From contig NZ_BMTW01000001.1 in NCBI RefSeq assembly GCF_014649875.1, positions 1,178,001 through 1,242,000 of the forward strand: a stretch of 64,000 bases of DNA. Direction: 5' to 3'. The notes beneath the pieces were generated by a model, which had not been told where the DNA came from, made no database searches, and worked only from the letters and a program-made list of their open reading frames with translations. The translations under genes were made by a program, and so were the position numbers. Below, one piece after another: positions 7,765 to 16,890 of the stretch. The first letter of the stretch is position 1; each line of letters opens with the position of its first letter. Source of the DNA: Streptomyces rubiginosohelvolus. GTDB lineage: Bacteria > Actinomycetota > Actinomycetes > Streptomycetales > Streptomycetaceae.

Positions 7765-7794
7765 CGTCGTACGGCCGCTCGCCAGCTCGGCGCG

Positions 7795-7832
7795 GGCCTC
7801 GTCAGCTCAGTGCGGCCTCGTCAGCTCAGGGC
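7795..7832. repeat. 19-bp tandem duplication over a stop codon
   Basis: GGCCTCGTCAGCTCAG occurs at 7795-7810 and 7814-7829. The second copy contains the stop and last codons of the minus-strand gene at 7821. Confidence 0.7.
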
Positions 7833-8036
7833 GAGCCAGGCCACCGCGCCGAGGACGACGACGACCGCGATCACGGCCGCGATCACCCCGACCTTCGGCC
7901 CGGACGAGGTCGCCGCGGGCTGCTGCCGGCGCTGCGGCTCGCCCTCGTCGACGAAGGCGCGGAACATCTGCGTGCTGCCCGCCGGGTCCTGGTTGCCCTC
8001 GGGGCCCGGCTGAGGGGCGTGGGGGTTGTGTGCCAT
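7821..8036 (-). CDS. 71-aa tail-anchored small membrane protein
   Basis: From ATG 8036 the protein begins MAHNPHAPQPGPEGNQDP, continues with TQMFRAFVDEGEPQRRQQ and ends in one transmembrane helix at about residues 50-69 (VGVIAAVIAVVVVLGAVAW) with only LALS after it. That topology places the N-terminus in the cytoplasm. A longer frame upstream exists, but MAHNPH with the MFRAFVD segment looks like the natural protein. Small proteins of this design are frequent in Streptomyces; no function is known to me. Confidence 0.7.
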   Translation of the reverse strand: MAHNPHAPQPGPEGNQDPAGSTQMFRAFVDEGEPQRRQQPAATSSGPKVGVIAAVIAVVVVLGAVAWLALS

Positions 8037-8231
8037 GGGGCAGGACCCTAGCGAACTCGGACCCCCGGCCCAACCCCCGGGGCCACCGGGCACCCCGCCC
8101 TACCTGCGGCGGCGTATCTGAAGATCGTCCGAAAATCGCACGGGCAAGGAAGCGGGAGACCGGCGGCGCAGGCGCTTGACCTCGACCCTACGGAGGCTTT
8201 TGCGTTCCTTTACTTCTGCAAGGCTGTTTTC

Positions 8232-8276
8232 GTTTGCCTGCAGCAACCAACGGCTTCTATCGTTGCCCTAAGCAAC
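8232..8276. promoter_or_regulatory. Candidate MarR operator
   Basis: GTTGCCCTAAGCAAC (8262-8276) is a palindrome with arms GTTGC/GCAAC, 9 bp before the marR GTG. A related imperfect copy, GTTTGCCTGCAGCAAC, lies at 8232-8247. Both positions suit autorepression of the marR-exporter-yceI unit. Confidence 0.55.
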
Positions 8277-8285
8277 AACATAGTC

Positions 8286-8819
8286 GTGAGTGTGCTGGGG
8301 GTTCCCGTGGCCGCACGGAGTAGTTACGAGGAACTGGCCCGACAGCTCAGTGCCGTCGGGGCCGTCAAAAGGGGGCTCGCCCGAGCGCTGCCCCCCGAGT
8401 GCCCCGCGGGATCCGCCGCCGTACTGACCCTCCTGGACCGGCACGGCGAGATGCGGATCAGCCGGCTCGCCGAGCTGCTGTCCGTGGACATGTCGGTGAC
8501 CAGTCGCCACGTGGCCCATGTGGCCGATCGCGGCTGGATCGAACGGTCTCCGGACCCGGCGGACAAGCGGTCCCGCATCCTGCGGCTGACCCCCGGCGGA
8601 CACGCGCAGCTCGACGAACTGACCCGGCGGACCACCGAGGTGTTCGCCCACAACCTCCAGGACTGGTCCGACGACGACGTCGGCCTGCTCATCGCGCTGC
8701 TGTCCCGGCTGCGTGACAGCTTCGCCTGTCGCGGATCCGGCGGCTGCGCCCCCGGACGTCACACCGGCGAGTGCAGGACCGGCCTCGGCGACGAGGCTCA
8801 CGCCCGTACACCTGTGTAA
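8286..8819 (+). CDS. MarR family transcriptional regulator
   Basis: A 177-residue MarR protein. The winged helix spans about 38-120: AAVLTLLDRHGEMRISRLAELLS, recognition helix VDMSVTSRHVAHVADRGWIE, wing SPDPADKRSRILRLTPGGH. A dimerisation helix follows (LDELTRRTTEVFAHNLQDW...LSRLRDSF). The C-terminal tail contains three cysteines (FACRGSGGCAPG, GECRTG), unusual for MarR and possibly redox- or metal-sensitive. It precedes the exporter gene by 31 bp, the typical layout in which MarR represses its own operon and is relieved by the exporter's substrate. The GTG start lies just after the palindrome at 8262. Confidence 0.9.
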   Translation: MSVLGVPVAARSSYEELARQLSAVGAVKRGLARALPPECPAGSAAVLTLLDRHGEMRISRLAELLSVDMSVTSRHVAHVADRGWIERSPDPADKRSRILRLTPGGHAQLDELTRRTTEVFAHNLQDWSDDDVGLLIALLSRLRDSFACRGSGGCAPGRHTGECRTGLGDEAHARTPV

Positions 8820-8850
8820 CAGAAGCAAATACGCACGGATAAGGAACTCA

Positions 8851-11376
8851 ATGGCTACGACCACACCCACCGGTGTGCGGGGCGGCCACGCCAAGCACGG
8901 AGGGCACGGCGGCGGCAACGCCTCCGGCGCCCCCGACGGCACGCCGATGACACACCGGCAGATCATGGAGGCACTGACCGGGCTGCTGCTCGGCATGTTC
9001 GTCGCGATCCTGTCGTCGACGGTCGTCTCCAACGCCCTGCCCGAGATCATCTCCGACCTCGGCGGCGGCCAGAGCGCCTACACCTGGGTCGTGACGGCCT
9101 CGCTGCTGGCCATGACCGCCACCACCCCGCTCTGGGGCAAGCTCGCCGACCTCTTCAGCAAGAAGCTGCTGGTCCAGATAGCCCTGGTCATCTACGTCCT
9201 GGGCTCGGTCGTCGCCGGTCTGTCGACCAGCAGCGGCATGCTCATCGCCTGCCGCGTGATCCAGGGCATCGGCGTCGGCGGCCTCTCCGCCCTCGCGCAG
9301 ATCGTCATGGCCGCGATGATCGCCCCGCGCGAGCGCGGCCGCTACAGCGGCTACCTGGGCGCGGTCTTCGCCGTCGCCACCGTCGGCGGTCCGCTGCTCG
9401 GCGGTGTCATCACCGACACGAGCTGGATGGGCTGGCGCTGGTGCTTCTACGTCGGCGTGCCGTTCGCGGTCATCGCGCTGATCGTGCTCCAGAAGACCCT
9501 GAAGCTGCCCGTCGTCAAGCGCGAGGGCGTCAAGGTCGACTGGTCCGGCGCGTTCTTCATCAGCGCCGCCGTCTCCCTGCTGCTGGTCTGGGTGACCTTC
9601 GCGGGCGACAAGTACGACTGGCTGTCGTGGCAGACGTACGTGATGGTCGCGGGCTCGGTCCTGCTCGGCCTGATCTTCGTGTTCATCGAGTCGCGGGCCA
9701 AGGAACCCATCATCCCGCTGCGCCTCTTCCGTAACCGCACCATCACGCTGGCCTCGATCGCCTCGCTGTTCGTGGGCATCGCGATGTTCGCGGGGACGGT
9801 CTTCTTCAGCCAGTACTTCCAGCTGGCGCGCGGCAAGTCGCCGACGATGTCCGGCGTCATGACCATCCCGATGATCGCGGGCCTCTTCCTCTCCTCGACG
9901 ATCTCCGGTCAGGTCATTACCAAGACCGGGCGCTGGAAGGCGTGGCTGGTCACCGGTGGCTTCCTGGTCACGGCCGGTCTCGGGCTGCTGGGCACGATCC
10001 GGTACGACACCCCGTACTGGCACGTCGCGGTCTTCATGTTCGTCATGGGTCTCGGCATCGGCATGATGATGCAGAACCTGGTCCTCGCCACGCAGAACCA
10101 GGTCGCTCCCGAGGACCTCGGTTCCGCCAGTTCCGTCGTCACCTTCTTCCGCTCCCTCGGCGGTGCGATCGGCGTCTCGGCGCTCGGCGCGGTCCTCGGC
10201 AACCGGGTCACCCAGTACGTCAAGGACGGCCTCGCCGCGCTCGGTCCCGAGGGCGCCAAGCTCGGCCACGGCGGCACCGGCGGCGGGGGCATCCCCGACC
10301 TGGACAAGCTGCCCGAGCCGTTCCGCCTGGTCATGGAGTCCGCTTACGGGCACGGCGTCGGCGACGTCTTCCTGTACGCCGCTCCGTGCGCGCTCATCGC
10401 CTTCATTGTGACGATCTTCATCAAGGAGGTCGCCCTGAAGACCAGCGCGGCGAACGACGCCCCCACCGAGGCGTCGGACCAGGCTCCGGCCGCCGTCGAT
10501 ACCGCCGAGATCCCCGTGCCCGCCACCGTCGGCGCGGCCGGCCTGGTCTCCGAGGGCGCGGCCGGGGTCACCTCGGTCGACACGGCGGAAGCCCCTCACG
10601 ACACCGTCCAGGGCACCCCCGTCCACGGTGTGGTGCGCGGTGCGGAGGGCGCTCCGGTCGCCCGCGCGGCCGTCACCCTGATCTCGCTGGGCGGCCGGCA
10701 GCTCGGGCGCTCGGTGGCCCGGACCGACGGCGGCTACACCCTGGACGCCCCCGGCTCCGGCAGCTACGTCCTGATCGCCTCCGCCGACGGTTTCCAGCCG
10801 CAGGCGTCCACGGTGGTCGTCGGCGACGAAGCGCTGGCCTTCGACATCCTGCTGTCCGGTACGAGCGGACTGGCCGGAACCGTCAGGGCCGCAGAGTCCG
10901 GCGCCCCCGTCGACGGCGCGATGGTCATCGTGACCGACGTCCGGGGCGACGTGCTGGCCACCGGCGCGTCCGGCCCGACCGGTGAGTTCGCCTTCGGCGA
11001 GCTGATCCCGGGCTCCGTGACCGTCGCGGTCAACGCGGCCGGCTTCCGTCCGCTGGCGCTGCCGGTGGAGATCGGCGGCCAGGGCGTCACCCGCGTCGAG
11101 GCCGCGCTGCGGTCCGGTGCGCTGGTCCGGGGCACCGTGCGGGCCGGGTCCGCCCGGGGTCCGCTGGGCGACGCCCGGGTCACGCTCATCGACGCGGCGG
11201 GCAACGTGGTCGCCACCGCGACGACCGGCGAGGACGGCGCGTACGCCTTCACCGACCTGGACGCGGGCGAGTACTCCGTCATCGCGACCGGCTACCCGCC
11301 GGTGGCGGGCTCCCTCACCGTCAGCGGTACGGGAGTCGACGCGCACGACATCGAGCTCGCCCACCCGGGCGAGTGA
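8851..11376 (+). CDS. DHA2-type MFS exporter fused to three carboxypeptidase-regulatory-like domains
   Basis: The first about 560 residues are a 14-helix drug:H+ antiporter of the EmrB/QacA type, with motif A-like GKLADLFSKKLL and motif C-like VATVGGPLLGG. Residues about 560-585 are an Ala/Asp/Thr linker. Three Ig-like repeats (about 588-668, 672-752, 756-841) follow, each of the form G.V....G.PV..A.V.....G........TG.DG.Y....L..G.Y.V...., matching the CarboxypepD_reg/transthyretin-like fold. The family is normally about 500-550 residues, so the 280-residue tail is exceptional. If 14 helices are right, the tail is cytoplasmic, which is odd for this fold. The start is ATG 8851, after AAGGAAC. 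The substrate is unknown; it is probably co-regulated with marR and yceI. Confidence 0.92.
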   Translation: MATTTPTGVRGGHAKHGGHGGGNASGAPDGTPMTHRQIMEALTGLLLGMFVAILSSTVVSNALPEIISDLGGGQSAYTWVVTASLLAMTATTPLWGKLADLFSKKLLVQIALVIYVLGSVVAGLSTSSGMLIACRVIQGIGVGGLSALAQIVMAAMIAPRERGRYSGYLGAVFAVATVGGPLLGGVITDTSWMGWRWCFYVGVPFAVIALIVLQKTLKLPVVKREGVKVDWSGAFFISAAVSLLLVWVTFAGDKYDWLSWQTYVMVAGSVLLGLIFVFIESRAKEPIIPLRLFRNRTITLASIASLFVGIAMFAGTVFFSQYFQLARGKSPTMSGVMTIPMIAGLFLSSTISGQVITKTGRWKAWLVTGGFLVTAGLGLLGTIRYDTPYWHVAVFMFVMGLGIGMMMQNLVLATQNQVAPEDLGSASSVVTFFRSLGGAIGVSALGAVLGNRVTQYVKDGLAALGPEGAKLGHGGTGGGGIPDLDKLPEPFRLVMESAYGHGVGDVFLYAAPCALIAFIVTIFIKEVALKTSAANDAPTEASDQAPAAVDTAEIPVPATVGAAGLVSEGAAGVTSVDTAEAPHDTVQGTPVHGVVRGAEGAPVARAAVTLISLGGRQLGRSVARTDGGYTLDAPGSGSYVLIASADGFQPQASTVVVGDEALAFDILLSGTSGLAGTVRAAESGAPVDGAMVIVTDVRGDVLATGASGPTGEFAFGELIPGSVTVAVNAAGFRPLALPVEIGGQGVTRVEAALRSGALVRGTVRAGSARGPLGDARVTLIDAAGNVVATATTGEDGAYAFTDLDAGEYSVIATGYPPVAGSLTVSGTGVDAHDIELAHPGE

Positions 11377-11678
11377 CGGTCCCTCACGTGAGCACGTGCT
11401 CCTGAGCACGTGAAGAGCACGGGCTCACGTGAAGGGATCGCGAAGACCCCTGGTCGGGCGGCACTTCGAGCGGAGAGGCTGTCGCGACCGGGTGGAAAGG
11501 GGCCCCGGGTGGCGGGTACGGCAGGCAGGGGACGGCCGGCCGGGACCGCCCCGGGGCCCGACTCATGTGACCCCCACGTTCCGTCAGGTTCCGTCGCTGT
11601 CCGACGGGACACCGGGTCGTCGGGGCGTCGCACGCGGGTCATCGAGTCATCGAGCCAAGGCTTCTGGGAGAGATACGG
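11377..11678. other. 302-bp gap between exporter and YceI genes
   Basis: No gene is seen. It holds four CACGTG hexamers (11385-11431) and then GC-rich sequence with GTCCGACGGGAC-type short inverted repeats, ending in GGGAGAG before ATG 11679. The gap suggests that yceI has its own promoter or a processed intergenic RNA. Confidence 0.6.
11385..11431. promoter_or_regulatory. Cluster of four CACGTG palindromes
   Basis: CACGTG occurs at 11385-11390, 11393-11398, 11407-11412 and 11426-11431. The second copy is inside the 12-bp palindrome GAGCACGTGCTC. The cluster may bind a regulator or fold into alternative hairpins after the exporter stop. The flanks do not match parS. Confidence 0.5.
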
Positions 11679-12497
11679 ATGGGACTTCGCGCACAGGTAC
11701 GGACGCGGGACGGCTGGGCGGTCCAGCACGCCGTCGTGACGGTCACCGACATGACCGGCGCCCAGGTGCTGCGGGCCGCGGCCGACGAGGACGGGGCCGT
11801 CCGCACGGACGGCTCCCTGACGGCCGGCGCGTACACGGTGATCGTCACGGCGGTCGGGTACGCCCCCGCCGCCTCCACCGCCCTCGTCACCGCGAGCGGC
11901 CGGATCGAGGCCGGGCAGATCGTCCTGGCCCGGCAGGGCGGGGTGGAGCTGCCGCCGCCGGGCGCCTGGTCGCTGGACCCCGCGCACTCCTCGGTCGGCG
12001 CGGTCGCCCAGCACCTGGGGATCTCCAGCGTGCACGGCCGGTTCACCGACTTCGGCGGCCGGATCGAGATCGCCGAGGAGATCAACAACTCCCGGGTCGA
12101 CGCGGTGATCAGGGCGGCCAGTATCGACACCGGCAACGGCATGCGGGACAAGCACCTGCGCTCGCCGGACTTCCTGGACGTCGACCGGTACCCGGAGATC
12201 GCCTACAGCTCCACCGCGCTGGCCCCGGCGGGCCCCGACCGCTGGACCGTGCACGGCGAGCTGACCATGCACGGCGTCTCGCGCCCCGTCGACCTGGACC
12301 TGACCTACCTCGGCACCGGGCCCGACCCGTGGGGCGGGGTGCGCGCGGCCTTCCACGCCACCGCCGAACTGCGCCGCGACGACTTCGCGATGAACTACAA
12401 CCAGGTCGTCCAGGCGGGCATCTCCGCGATCGGCACGACCCTGCGCGTGGAGCTGGACATCCAGGCGGTGCAGGGCGAGGCGCTGCCCATGGCGTGA
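11679..12497 (+). CDS. YceI family protein with N-terminal carboxypeptidase-regulatory-like domain
   Basis: A 272-residue protein. Residues about 1-82 are one Ig-like repeat of the kind fused to the exporter upstream (AQVRTRDGWAVQHAVVTVTD, AYTVIVTAVGYAP). Residues about 92-270 form a YceI lipocalin-like barrel: WSLDPAHSSVGAVAQHLGIS, VHGRFTDFGG, DKHLRSPDFLDVDRYPEIAY and HGVSRPVDLDL are family hallmarks. YceI barrels bind long isoprenoid or amphipathic lipids. No signal peptide is seen, so it is predicted cytoplasmic, unlike E. coli YceI. Sharing the extra domain with the exporter suggests a common partner, for example a lipid or polyketide ligand passed to the pump. Confidence 0.9.
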   Translation: MGLRAQVRTRDGWAVQHAVVTVTDMTGAQVLRAAADEDGAVRTDGSLTAGAYTVIVTAVGYAPAASTALVTASGRIEAGQIVLARQGGVELPPPGAWSLDPAHSSVGAVAQHLGISSVHGRFTDFGGRIEIAEEINNSRVDAVIRAASIDTGNGMRDKHLRSPDFLDVDRYPEIAYSSTALAPAGPDRWTVHGELTMHGVSRPVDLDLTYLGTGPDPWGGVRAAFHATAELRRDDFAMNYNQVVQAGISAIGTTLRVELDIQAVQGEALPMA

Positions 12498-12573
12498 CCC
12501 GGGCCCGCCTCGCGCCGGTCGTGGGCGAGGCGCTGCCCGGCCAGCGGTTCGGCCCGGTCGTAGGGTGGTGGGC

Positions 12574-13044
<471 letters not shown>

Positions 13045-13051
13045 TCGCGCG

Positions 13052-14086
13052 ATGAGCGAGAGCAGCGGGACGCCCCGATCGCTCCTAGGGTGCGGGCTGC
13101 CCGTTCCGCCCCCGCCGCTGCCCGCGCCCGACGCCCTCGCGCGGGCCCGGCTGCTGGTCGCGCCCTCGCTGGACCCCGGCCTCGTACGGGAGTTGGAGCG
13201 GATCGCCGGGCGCGGCGCGGAGCCCCTGACGGACGTTCCGCCGCCGTCCGACGCGCCCCTCCTCTGCGTGGGCGACGCCCTGCCCGACGCCCTGCGGACG
13301 GACCGGCTGCTCTGGTTCCACAGCATCACCGCGGGGTCGGACAGGCTGCTCTCCAGTGGCCCTTGGCCCGGCCCGGCGCTGCTGACCCGGACCGTGGGCC
13401 GGATGGGCGAGCGGATGGCCCAGTACGTCCTGGGCTGGATGCTCGCCGAGGCCCAGTCCGTAACGGAGTTCACCGAGCAGCACGCCCGAGCGCACTGGGA
13501 GCGCCTCCCCTCGGAGCTCGTCGCCGGGCAGACCGCCCTGGTCTACGGCACCGGCCGCATCGGCGAGGCGGTGGGGCGGCTGCTGGCGGCCTGCGGGGTG
13601 CGCACCGTGGGCGTCGCCCGCACCTCGCGGTACGGGCCGGAGCCCGGCACCGACCGTGCGGTGCCGCCGGGATTCGACCGGGTGATCGGGGCCGCCGAGG
13701 ACACCGGGGCGCTGGGTGAGGCCCGCTGGGTGATCTCCACCCTGCCGTTGACGGGGGCCACGGAGGGCTTCTTCGGGGCCGACCGGTTCGCGGCGGTGCG
13801 CGGGGCGACATTCGTCAACGTGGGGCGGGGCGCGACCGTGGACATGGGGGCGCTGGAGACCGCGCTGCGGGACGGCCGGGTGCGGCGGGCGGTGCTGGAC
13901 GTACTGCCCGCGGAACCGGCCGCGCCGGAAGACCCCGTGTGGAAGCTGCCCCGTACGGTCATCACCTCGCACTCCTCGGGGATCACCACCGACGAGGACA
14001 TCGCCGTGGACTTCGCCGCCTGCTGGGAGGACGTGAGGGCGGGCCGGCGCCCCGGGCTGACGGTGGACACGGCACGCGGCTACTGA
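13052..14086 (+). CDS. D-isomer-specific 2-hydroxyacid dehydrogenase
   Basis: A 344-residue NAD(P)-dependent enzyme interconverting a 2-keto acid and a D-2-hydroxy acid. The Rossmann glycine motif is VYGTGRIGEAVG (about 168-179). Catalytic Arg lies in VNVGRGATVD, an acidic residue in VLDVLPAEPA and His in ITSHSSG, the standard R-E/D-H set. LGWMLAEAQSVTEF corresponds to the helix before the cofactor domain. The substrate cannot be told from sequence. It starts 8 bp after the PPOX gene, and its last codons form the first copy of the 42-bp tandem repeat downstream. Confidence 0.92.
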   Translation: MSESSGTPRSLLGCGLPVPPPPLPAPDALARARLLVAPSLDPGLVRELERIAGRGAEPLTDVPPPSDAPLLCVGDALPDALRTDRLLWFHSITAGSDRLLSSGPWPGPALLTRTVGRMGERMAQYVLGWMLAEAQSVTEFTEQHARAHWERLPSELVAGQTALVYGTGRIGEAVGRLLAACGVRTVGVARTSRYGPEPGTDRAVPPGFDRVIGAAEDTGALGEARWVISTLPLTGATEGFFGADRFAAVRGATFVNVGRGATVDMGALETALRDGRVRRAVLDVLPAEPAAPEDPVWKLPRTVITSHSSGITTDEDIAVDFAACWEDVRAGRRPGLTVDTARGY

Positions 14087-14290
14087 GCCGGAACCCGTCA
14101 GGCACGCGGGCGGCCACGCGGCTACCGGACCGGATTCCCTCGGCCACGCGGGCGGCCACGCGGCTACCGGACCGGATTCCCTCGGGCACGCGGGCGGCCC
14201 CACGGCTACTGGGCCGGATCCCCTCGGCCACGCGGCTACTGGGCCGGAACCCGTCAGGCACGCGGGCGGCCCCGCGGCTACTGGGCCGGG
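14073..14290. repeat. 42-bp minisatellite between convergent genes
   Basis: About five and a half copies of a unit beginning CACGCGGCTACYGGRCCGG, starting at about 14073, 14115, 14157, 14200 (shortened to about 28 bp), 14229 and 14271. The first copy is the 3' end of the dehydrogenase gene; the last runs into the stop codon of the convergent TetR gene. The 42-bp unit is a multiple of 3 and contains no stop in the frames overlapping either gene. There are no spacers, so it is not CRISPR. Confidence 0.85.
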
Positions 14291-15144
14291 GATCCGGTCC
14301 GGTCGCGCACCGCCTCGATGCCCGCGATCACCAGGTCCAGCGCGAACACGAAGTCCCGCTCGCGCATCTCCTCGACCGTCTCGCCGCCCCGGGCCGACAT
14401 GATCTCGTCGGAGTAGTCGGAGATCTCCCGCAGGTGCGGCTCCGCCCGGATCGTGCCCATCGCGTGCTGGTGGTACTCGTCCTGCGTGAGCCCGGTCGCG
14501 TCGCACCGCGCCTTGAAGTTGCCCTCGACGGTGCCGAATCCGTACACGAACTGGAAGACCGCCGAGAGCGCGCCCGTCTGCCGTTCCAGAGGCAGCCCGG
14601 TGTCCCGGATCACGTCCTGGACGGCGTACGAGAACAGCATCGAGTTCGGGCCGATGTTGAGGAACGTCCCGGCGAGCGGCGAGATCCAGATGTGGCGGAC
14701 GAGGAGTTCGCGGTAGCTGCGGGCCAGTTCCCGCAGCCGGTCCCGCCAGTCGGCGTCCTCGCGGGGCCGGTCGATCTCCGCGTACACCGAGTCGAGCGCC
14801 AGCTCCAGGAGGTCGTCCTTGGTGTCGACGTACCAGTAGAGGGACATCGCGGTGACGTCCAGTTCGGCGGCGAGCCGGCGCATCGAGAACTTGGCGAGTC
14901 CGTCGGCGTCCAGCAGCCGCACCGACGCCTCGGTGATCCGGTTGCGGTCCAGGCCCGCCGGGGACTCGGTCCGGCGCGAGCGCGAAGGAGCCGTGCGGCC
15001 CAGCCACACGCTCGTCCGCACGGCGGCGTCCTTCGAGCCGCCGGACGACGCGGGAGCCGATCCGGACGCGGACTCGGGCGCGGGCACAGCCTCTGACGTC
15101 GGCTCAGACGCGGAATCGGGTTCGGAACCGGGCCCGGACACCAT
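14278..15144 (-). CDS. TetR/AcrR family repressor
   Basis: A 288-residue regulator. The first about 60 residues are a Ser/Pro/Glu-rich disordered extension. The HTH domain spans about 68-115 (RNRITEASVRLLDADGLAKF, RRLAAELDVTAMSLYWYVDT), followed by a ligand-binding domain like the tetracycline-repressor C-terminal class (WISPLAGTFLNIGPNSMLFSY, FQFVYGFGTVEGNF). The ATG at 15144 has GGAGAG at correct spacing. It is transcribed after, and probably with, the exporter at 15270; the double palindrome upstream of the exporter is the likely target. The last coding bases lie inside the minisatellite. Confidence 0.9.
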   Translation of the reverse strand: MVSGPGSEPDSASEPTSEAVPAPESASGSAPASSGGSKDAAVRTSVWLGRTAPSRSRRTESPAGLDRNRITEASVRLLDADGLAKFSMRRLAAELDVTAMSLYWYVDTKDDLLELALDSVYAEIDRPREDADWRDRLRELARSYRELLVRHIWISPLAGTFLNIGPNSMLFSYAVQDVIRDTGLPLERQTGALSAVFQFVYGFGTVEGNFKARCDATGLTQDEYHQHAMGTIRAEPHLREISDYSDEIMSARGGETVEEMRERDFVFALDLVIAGIEAVRDRTGSPAQ

Positions 15145-15225
15145 GGCGCACTCTCCTCGTCGTGCTCGGATCGGCCACCGAGCGGTCCTGCCGAACGGCG
15201 GACCGTGCGGGCCCGCCGGAAAACG

Positions 15226-15254
15226 GCGTACCGGACGCTGACGGTCCGGTACGC
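15226..15254. promoter_or_regulatory. 11-bp hairpin between exporter and TetR gene
   Basis: GCGTACCGGAC (15226-15236), 7-nt loop, GTCCGGTACGC (15244-15254). It could attenuate transcription between exporter and tetR; its GTACGC core also resembles half of the operator at 16893. Confidence 0.5.
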
Positions 15255-15269
15255 GCGTCACATCCGATG

Positions 15270-16838
15270 CTATGCCGCCGGTCCCGTCGCGTCTGCCCGG
15301 TCCCCCGCCTGCGAAGCGTCGGTCTTCCGCAGCTGAGCCGCCGCCTCCACCCGCTCGGCCCGGCGCAGCAGCAGCGCGGCGAGCAGGCCGCCCGCCAGCA
15401 CCGCCACCGCGCCGACGAGCTGGCTGGTCTCCAGGCCCGCGGCGAACGCGTCCTTGATCTGCTCCCGGGCGGCGGGCCCGTCGGCGGCCGCCAGGGCCGC
15501 GGGCAGTGAGGCGGCGCCGACGGCGGCCGGGACGAGCGCGGCGAACCGGGCGTTGAGGACCGCGCCGAGGACCGCGACCCCGAGGCCGTTGCCGAACTCC
15601 GCGAGCGTGCCGTTGACGCCCGCGCCGACCCCGGCCTTCTCGGGCGGGATGGCGCTCATGATGGCGTTGGCCATCGCGGGCATGGCCAGGGCGACGCCCA
15701 CACCCATCACGATCAGGCCGAACAGCATGCCGCCGTACCCGCCGTCACCCCCGCCGAGCACCGCGATGGCGACCAGGCCGGCCGCCAGACAGCTCATCCC
15801 CGCCGCGATGACGGCGGGCGTGCCGAACTTCCGGACCGCCCGCGCGCCCAGCCCCGTGAGGTTGAGGACGACCACGGTGAGCGCCATCGGGGCCGTCCGC
15901 AGCCCCGCCTCCAACGGCCCGTACCCGAGGACGAACTGCAGGTGCTGGGTGAGCAGGAAGAGCGAGCCGGTCATCCCGAAGGCGACCAGGATCGCGCCCG
16001 CCACCGCTCCGACGAACTTCTGGTTCCGGAAGAAGTGCATGTCGAGCATCGGGTTCGGGATGTTGAGCTCCCACAGCACGAACCCGGCCAGCACGGCGAT
16101 GCCGAGGAACGCCGTCAGCAGCACCCGGCCGGAGCCCCAGCCGTGCTCGGGCCCGGAGATGATCGCGAAGACGGCGGCGGTCATACCGATGGTGGAGAGC
16201 AGCGCGCCCAGCAGGTCGGGGCGGTCGCCCTGGGCGACCTTGGACTCCGGTACGAGCCGGGCGACGGCGACCAGACCGAGCAGGGCGACCGGGATGTTGA
16301 TGAGGAAGATCGCGCCCCACCAGAAGTGGTCGAGGACGAACCCGCCGAACAGCGGGCCCGCCGCGAAGCCGAGGGAGGCGACGGTGGACCAGATGCCGAT
16401 CGCCTTGACCCGCTCGGTCTCGTCGAAGATCTGGACCACGACGGCGAGCGTCGTGGTGAGCAGCAGCGCGCCACCGACGCCCATCCCGGCACGGGCCGCG
16501 ATGAGCTGGCCGGAGGACTCGGCGAGCCCGGCCACGAGCGAGCCGACGCCGAACAGGGCGAGGCCCACCATCAGCATCTTCTTCCGCCCGTAGCGGTCCG
16601 CCGAGCTGCCCGCGGTGAGCAGCAGGCCCGCCTGGACGAGCGAGTAGGCGTTGATCATCCACTGCACGTCGGCGGTGGACGCGTTCAGCTCCGAGGTGAG
16701 GGAGGGGATCGCGACGTTGAGGACGGTGTTGTCGAGCAGCACCACGAGCTGGGCCAGGCAGATGACGCCGAGGATCAGCCAGCGTTGCGGATGTCCCTGG
16801 TGGGAGAGGTCGGGTCGCTCTGCGGCGGGCGCCGTCAT
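15270..16838 (-). CDS. DHA2 family MFS drug exporter
   Basis: A 522-residue 14-TM proton antiporter of the QacA/EmrB group: LAQLVVLLDNTVLNVAIPSL (motif D1 region of DHA2 pumps), SSADRYGRKKMLMVG (motif A), GFAAGPLFGGFVLD (motif C). The C-terminal tail is charged and cytoplasmic. The ATG at 16838 is preceded by AAGGAG. It is the first gene of an exporter-tetR unit. The substrate is unknown, but local TetR control indicates induction by an amphipathic toxic compound or antibiotic. Confidence 0.92.
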   Translation of the reverse strand: MTAPAAERPDLSHQGHPQRWLILGVICLAQLVVLLDNTVLNVAIPSLTSELNASTADVQWMINAYSLVQAGLLLTAGSSADRYGRKKMLMVGLALFGVGSLVAGLAESSGQLIAARAGMGVGGALLLTTTLAVVVQIFDETERVKAIGIWSTVASLGFAAGPLFGGFVLDHFWWGAIFLINIPVALLGLVAVARLVPESKVAQGDRPDLLGALLSTIGMTAAVFAIISGPEHGWGSGRVLLTAFLGIAVLAGFVLWELNIPNPMLDMHFFRNQKFVGAVAGAILVAFGMTGSLFLLTQHLQFVLGYGPLEAGLRTAPMALTVVVLNLTGLGARAVRKFGTPAVIAAGMSCLAAGLVAIAVLGGGDGGYGGMLFGLIVMGVGVALAMPAMANAIMSAIPPEKAGVGAGVNGTLAEFGNGLGVAVLGAVLNARFAALVPAAVGAASLPAALAAADGPAAREQIKDAFAAGLETSQLVGAVAVLAGGLLAALLLRRAERVEAAAQLRKTDASQAGDRADATGPAA

Positions 16839-16890
16839 GCGGGCTCCTTGGGCTCCATGGGTGGGTGGCCCGTGGTGGTGCGGCCGGTGG

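Noticed and set aside
11385..11431. CACGTG cluster considered as additional parS sites.
   Set aside because: The flanks are not GTTT/AAAC; only the central hexamer matches.
14073..14290. Regular repeats considered as a CRISPR array.
   Set aside because: Copies are directly contiguous with no unique spacers, and no cas genes are present.
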